Origin: Ziziphus jujuba
Taxonomy: Eukaryota > Streptophyta > Magnoliopsida > Rosales > Rhamnaceae
DNA: 64,000 nucleotides
Assembly: GCF_031755915.1 (NCBI RefSeq)
Contig: NC_083381.1
Location: forward strand, 4,352,501 to 4,416,500
Direction of reading: 5' to 3'
Below, one piece after another: positions 59,001 through 64,000 of this stretch (the first letter of the stretch is position 1; each line of letters opens with the position of its first letter). Under the pieces are notes generated by a model that was given only the letters and a program-made list of their open reading frames with translations, was not told the DNA's origin and did not search any database. Position numbers and translations under genes: made by a program.

Positions 59001-60205
59001 TAAATGCATAAATATAATTTTCAAGCATAATAATTTAAAACAATATTTTTCTCAAATCCTTAAAATCAATTTAAGTTAACATGTCCTTAAAATCACGTAA
59101 AATTCATACATTATTAAATTTCACAATTCATCAATACTTTAAAATAATTTCCACTATTATGTCAATTCATAATAAATTTAAATGAATATTTTCTTTCAAA
59201 TCCGTAAAATCAATCTATGCCAAAAATAATACTAAAACGTCATAAAATTCATATATTCTTAAAATCATATAAACACATTTATTATGCATCATAATTTCTA
59301 AAATAATTTAACAAATAATTTAACATAACTTAAAACAATAATTTCTTTAAAACCTCAAAATAACATTTGGCAGCAACCTATATATAAATTCATCATAATT
59401 TGACAATATAAATTTGGATGAAATTCTCTTAAATATTAAACACAATTATCATATTTCCTAAAAATTCAATTATCATAAAATATATATATATTAATATATA
59501 TATATATATATATAATTTAGCACTCAAAAATAAATTTGAAGGTGGGACGTGTATCAATCAAGATCCTCAACGAGATCGATCCCACCACTCACACATGCTC
59601 CTTCCAAAGATTGGACCTGTGGTGGCTGGAATCTTACCAGAAAGGTTTCAGGTTTAATGTCCCCCAATGTCATAATCCATCGAGAGTTGATGAAAAAGGA
59701 CCTTGGAAATGGATTTAGGGGGCTCAAATCAGTGGCAAAGGATAGGTAGGATCACGAGAACGCACTGGAACCAAGTTTCTCGATGAGTCACCGTGGTTAC
59801 TGAAAACCGTCACCGTCGATGGCGCGTTCGGTGGCCACTAGCTACGATTTTTGGTGAAAAGGTAGATCGGAGGATGGGTGTCTCAATGGAACCCACGGTG
59901 TCAAAAATGGGTGGCTGGTTTGGGAGAAATCTGCCAAAAAAGGAAAACGATATGTCGCCGTAAAATCAATCGATCTAGGCTTCGATGGTCGGCTGAAAAT
60001 GAATTGGTGGTGGTGGTGGTCTAGTGTGTGTCAATGGAAGGTGGCCAGAGGATAGGCAACGACGCCTGTTCTCTTTCTTTCTCCTTCTTCTCTCTTTTCT
60101 CTTTCTCTTTCCCTCTCCTTTCTCCCTCTTCTCACCCAATTAAAATGCCTCTCGTGGGTGCCACTGTGCACTCATGGGATTGGCAAAGAACATAACATGT
60201 GGTAT
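56034..60205 (-). mobile_element. Diverged family-A LTR with family-B solo LTR inside
   Basis: The LTR starts TATCAGGACCTGTCC, passes AAATACATTTCTAG and CTTATTCCTCCC, and is split at 56930-58064 by a family-B LTR. It resumes and shows GGAGGTTAAAGAGAGAAACCGG near 58556, GAAGGTGGGACGTG near 59538 and the CT-rich tract near 60070-60130. It is cut before the element-direction start by the next LTR at 60206. No interior or PBS is present. Confidence 0.7.
56930..58064 (+). mobile_element. Family-B solo LTR, 1,135 bp
   Basis: It runs from TGATGAGAATTCGTCTG to GCTAGTATTA with GAATA on both sides (56925-56929 and 58065-58069). It aligns along its whole length with the 28024 LTR (GGGGTGCTGAC, TACGGATGAAGACT, TTAATTAATTCC, CCTATTTAAGGGC, TAATATAATACGGGTTTA) but is far more diverged. 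Neither PBS nor interior follows. Confidence 0.9.
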
Positions 60206-62447
60206 TGTCAAGACCCATCTAAGATCTTTCATCAGAACCCTAGACAAGCCTTGATCCCAGGAAAATCCTACTGGACCCTCCAATGGAAAATCCGGTAGAA
60301 CCTCCCCTAAGAGTTGGACTTACCACAATTCCCTGCACTGAAAACACACTTCTATATATACCACCTTATTCCTCCACCTTACTACAATTTAATTCCACAA
60401 TAATCAGCACTTCCATAAATTAAATAGGGAACTAATGCATTATTTAATAAAATATATCCAATACAGTATACAAAACATCATAGGGTACTATTAAGTATGA
60501 AAGTTATACAACAAAGGATGGAAAGAAATATTACAATAGAAATAAATGAAAAAAAAAAAAGAACTCCTCGAAATACGACAGCAACAAAGGTCAAACTCAC
60601 TCCGAACGAACATTTACCAACCTTTGTACCTAAGGGAACAGAGTTAAAAAAATATGAGATACTAATAATCTCAGTGAGTCACCCGATCTAGTATACAATT
60701 ATAATAGTAACGATAATCATAGTACACTTGATTAATTAAGAATAAACAAGTAAATAAATAATAATTAACTGAAAATAATATTTTCTCTCAAAACCTCACC
60801 ATTTACTCCATTTGAAAGGTTTCTCTTTTAAAACATTTTCGCAAAACCCAATCTTTTATGCCCCAAAAAATCAAGAAATAATTAATTTAATAAATCATTA
60901 AATAATCTAAATACGAATAAAATACAATAAAATAATTTAAAATACTTGCATTAAAGAAATATAACATAAAAGTGAAATTCAATATATAATTCATAAAATT
61001 TGATTTAATAAATCAAAATAAACAGTATCAAAAATATAATTTAAATAATTACAAACAATCATGTAAAATAAGTGGTAAAAAATATTATAAAATTCATTTT
61101 GAAATATTCAATCAATCTATCTAATAAAAATATGGCAAGATGCATTTTAAAAACATTGTTTTAAAATAAGTGACATAAAATATGAATAAATATATTTTTG
61201 AAAATACTAATTGGAAATAGGTGATAAAACAAATTAAATACATTTAATTTAAATACAACTTTAAAACTTTGGGAATTAAAATTTATATTTGAAAAATAAT
61301 ACTTGACGCACCACACTATATACCAGTGATGCCCTACGATACCCAGCGTCCCGATCACCATCCGGCGGGGGGTTAAAGAGAGAAACTTGCATACGGTTGC
61401 TTCAGTGTCCCGACAGCGCCACTGCTTAAACCGTCATCCCGGCCATGGAGGGAAGCGGCTTATGTGCACCATATAGAACTTGCCTGCCCTCGGTCCGATG
61501 ACAACTCATGGGAGACATTACAACTTGCGTACTCATCCACATATATAGTAAAGAATACAAGTACTGTATGAGTGCGTCTAAAACAAATAACCAAGTTTAT
61601 TATTAAAATATTCAATTTTTCCAAAATTCACCGTGGGAATTATACCATTTTTCAAATTCACAATCCTACATTTTTTTCTTTAATATCTCCAGCATAAATC
61701 CATCAATAATTATATACAAATAACTTTTCCCAAATCATAAAATCAATCAAATAATATTTCAAGGGCATAATTATATAATTTGAAAGCACCAAACTTAAAC
61801 CAATATTTTTCTTGAAATATTTAAAATCGAATCATGCCCAAAAATAATATTAAAATCCAAATACAATTAATTAAATGAAAACACCTTGTTCATGCGTAAT
61901 AAATTCAATTAATCACAATAATAATAATCAAGAATTTCTTAATAAACCAAACTTTCATTTAGCATCAATAAGCATATATATATAGATATAAAAGAAATCA
62001 CCGAAATTGATAATACAATTTACCACAGTTATAAATAAATTCCACCACATGAGCATATTTTCTAAATATTAGATTAACATAAAATAATCATAATTAATCA
62101 CCCCAAAATAGTTTTAAAGGTGGGTCATTCATCTCGAGCATGCAATCCAACCAAGATCCTACATAGCATCAATTCTACGACTCATACGTGCTCCTAGAAT
62201 AACAATATTATACAGGATTAAATAAATTAATATTTTATTCGGATAAATAATACCCTGTATCTGGGGGAGCAAACACAAACGACAACAAAAATTTACAAAT
62301 GATATACCGAATTGATGCTTGTGAAGCGAGGATTACGAATATGGATTTACTTCCCGAAGGTTGGACCCATGGTGGCCGGAATCTCGTCCGAAAGTTCTCG
62401 GATTTTAGGCCTTCGATTCTCACAATCCGTTAAGAATTGAGGAAAGT
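60206..62447 (-). mobile_element. Family-A LTR, cut by a family-B element
   Basis: It starts TGTCAAGACCCATC and keeps the order of landmarks of the complete copy: CACACTTCTATATATACC, TATGAGATACTAATAATCTC, TTTTCTCTCAAAACCTC, GGGGTTAAAGAGAGAAACTTGC (about 61370), AAAGGTGGGTCATTCATC (about 62115) and GTTGGACCCATGGTGGCCGG (about 62358). The family-B insertion at 62448 splits it; the rest must lie beyond the window. Confidence 0.75.
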
Positions 62448-63423
62448 TGATGTGAATCCACCCGAGCTCGCACAACCGACAATTCACTGGGGTACTGATC
62501 TGATACGGATGAAGACTGGATCGATCACTAGGGCTCAAGCTAAGAGGTTTAAGGATAACATTGCTGCCTTTATCTAGAAAGTAATTCATTCTCAAAAGGG
62601 CTTGTCCATACCTGAAAATAAAAGACTTGTTTTAAGCATCCAAGTGGTGGAGACTGATACATCGGACATTTTATATCGAACACCCATACATCGGACATTT
62701 TATATCGGACACCCATGCCTCGAACATTTGACCTCGGACTTCGGATATCAGACATAACTTAGTTTGGATATCAGGAAGACATAAGTTAGCTCGGACAAGC
62801 ATAAGTTAGCTCGGACATCAGGCAGACATAAGTTAGCTCGGACATCAGACATAAGTCAGCTTAGTTGTCAAACTAGTCAACTCGTTTTCTAATTTGCGTT
62901 TGATTTTTTTTTTTTTTTGGGTTTGTATTTATTTATTTGCTGGACAAATAAGTTTAGGAAAGTTTTTATTTTATTATTTTGTTTGTAAATTAATTAATTC
63001 CTAATTGAAAATAAGGGAATTAATTAATTAGATTAGGAAAAGGAAAGATTTGGTCAAGCTAGAACTCTTCATTGTGTGGCCGATTTTTCCTATGGTTTTT
63101 AGGGTTTACTTTGTTTCCTTCAAAGCATATTTAAAAGCTTATTTTTCAATAAGAATACAACTTTGACTTGATTGAGAAAATACTGGTGAGATTGATTATC
63201 TCTTTGTTTTTTTAGAACACCTAAAACACCGTTAGAGAATTGGTTGTTTTAGCTTAACTTATCAATAGGTTTTCCATCCCCTGTTATGGCATCTACATTA
63301 TACCAAGGTTTTTAACCACAGTTTGGTTAGGGGTTGAGGTCAATTCCATTAGAACTTGAACTTAATTAAGATCCAGGCTAATATAATACGGGTTTAGGAG
63401 CAGGTCGTCCTAGGTTCATATCA
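62448..63423 (+). mobile_element. Family-B gypsy 5' LTR, 976 bp, rearranged
   Basis: It runs from TGATGTGAATCCACCCG to GGTTCATATCA and is followed by a PBS. Its ends match the 28024 LTR, but the middle has been replaced by short repeats at about 62659-62866, making it 187 bp shorter. This is the left end of a second family-B element that continues past the window. AAAGT (62443-62447) should be its left target duplication. Confidence 0.88.
62659..62866. repeat. Short tandem repeats inside a family-B LTR
   Basis: Two units of ACATCGGACATTTTATATCG plus CACCC are followed by a decayed third. Then come three to four units of AGACATAAGTTAGCTCGGAC of 22-27 bp. TCGGACAT is common to both series, so they may share an ancestor. 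The array is absent from the other family-B LTRs at 28024, 36126 and 56930. Confidence 0.85.
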
Positions 63424-63425
63424 TT

Positions 63426-63437
63426 TGGTATCAGAGC
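63426..63437 (+). other. Primer binding site of the second family-B element
   Basis: TGGTATCAGAGC is two bases after the LTR, identical to the site at 29189. Confidence 0.88.
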
Positions 63438-64000
63438 CGAATTTTGTTTAGGTTTGATCTATCTTTATTTGTTTTATTTGTTTTTGTGTTATTCTGCAAT
63501 TTTAGCATTAGGTTAAGGTTTCATCCATCCCATACACATCCTACATTTAAAAAAAAAAAAAAAATTCATTCCTAGTTGAATTAGGTCTCCTAGTTTTATC
63601 GTATTTTTGTTTCCTAGTTTGTTGGTTGTTTTTCATCATTGTTCTTGTGAATTTTGGTTTTTGTTGATTTTTATTTGCTGTTTTAGTCTTAAATATTTGC
63701 ATTCGTATATTCAAACAAAAAAAAAAAAAGAAGGGTTTGCGGCAACATATATAAAAAAATTAAAAATAAAAAATAAAACTGCACATTTGTGTTTATTTGG
63801 AGGTCACGGGTTTGGTGAATTTTTGGATTTGGAATTGAAAATTTGTTGTTTATTCTTGCTACTGCAGTTTTTTTGATATTCAGTGAGTGGGAAAAAAAAA
63901 AGAAAAGAAAAAAAAAAAGAAGAAGGCTGAATATAAAAAATATATATGTCGGTTTGTTGAAACTTGGTGTTTGAAGTTTGTTGCTGGAAATTTTTTGTAA
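63438..64000 (+). mobile_element. Leader of the second family-B element (runs off window)
   Basis: It aligns with 29201-29760 (AGGTTTGATCTATCTTTATT, GCATTAGGTTAAGGTT, GTTTCCTAGTTTGTTGG, CTGCACATTTG). The A-runs are at the same places but differ in length. The gag start, expected about 600 bp further on, is outside the window. Confidence 0.85.

Overview
The window is a repeat-dense stretch of a flowering-plant nuclear genome, most likely a eudicot. The evidence is the Ty1/copia and Ty3/gypsy LTR retrotransposons primed by initiator-Met tRNA, an intron-containing ankyrin/PGG-domain membrane protein gene, a PPR-type pseudogene, MITE-like elements, and AT-rich spacers full of (TA)n, (AAT)n and A/T tracts. 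A species cannot be named from sequence alone. I see one probably functional host gene, one truncated paralogue of it, one dead PPR gene, and layers of nested transposons. I found no rRNA or tRNA gene, no CRISPR array and nothing prokaryotic.

Three LTR families explain most of the window. Family A is Ty3/gypsy with a 2.6-2.9 kb LTR; read in element direction it begins TGTAACACCCC and ends GGTCCTGACA. Family B is Ty3/gypsy with a 1.16 kb LTR beginning TGATGTGA and ending TATCA. Family C is Ty1/copia with a 1,036 bp LTR beginning TGTTGAAG and ending CCCCAACA.

Layout. 1-8420: two family-A units in tandem (LTR, decayed interior, LTR, partial interior), minus strand. 8421-13062: more family-A LTR pieces in opposed orientation, including a large inverted repeat. 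13063-18230: T-rich flank and a decayed plus-strand copia gag-pol. 20538-21303: PPR pseudogene cut by an A-like LTR. 23330-38784: a three-layer nest. Here a minus-strand copia (TSD AGTTT) is interrupted by a plus-strand family-B gypsy (28024-37288, TSD TTGTC), which is itself interrupted by a family-A solo LTR (33133-36034, TSD TGAGT). 38785-50170: the main non-LTR-transposon region, with a MITE, the three-exon ankyrin-PGG gene (41539-44644, minus), two tandem-repeat arrays, a truncated paralogue (46176-46829), a 128-bp duplication and an RNase H-like relic. 51450-64000: three diverged family-A LTR blocks. The first carries a TIR element that itself carries a 181-bp TRIM/solo-LTR-like insert. 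The second carries a family-B solo LTR (56930-58064, TSD GAATA). The third is entered by a second family-B element that runs off the window end.

The most notable points are the fully resolved nest with matching target duplications at each layer, and a family-B element that has lost most of RT, RNase H and integrase yet keeps one long open frame. Also notable are a pol frame that runs into the 3' LTR, a sharp identity step inside the tandem family-A units, a dense W-box-like cluster in the family-A LTR, and a (TA)n tract that forms the 5' splice site of ankyrin intron 1. All comparisons were made by eye; no alignment or database search was run.
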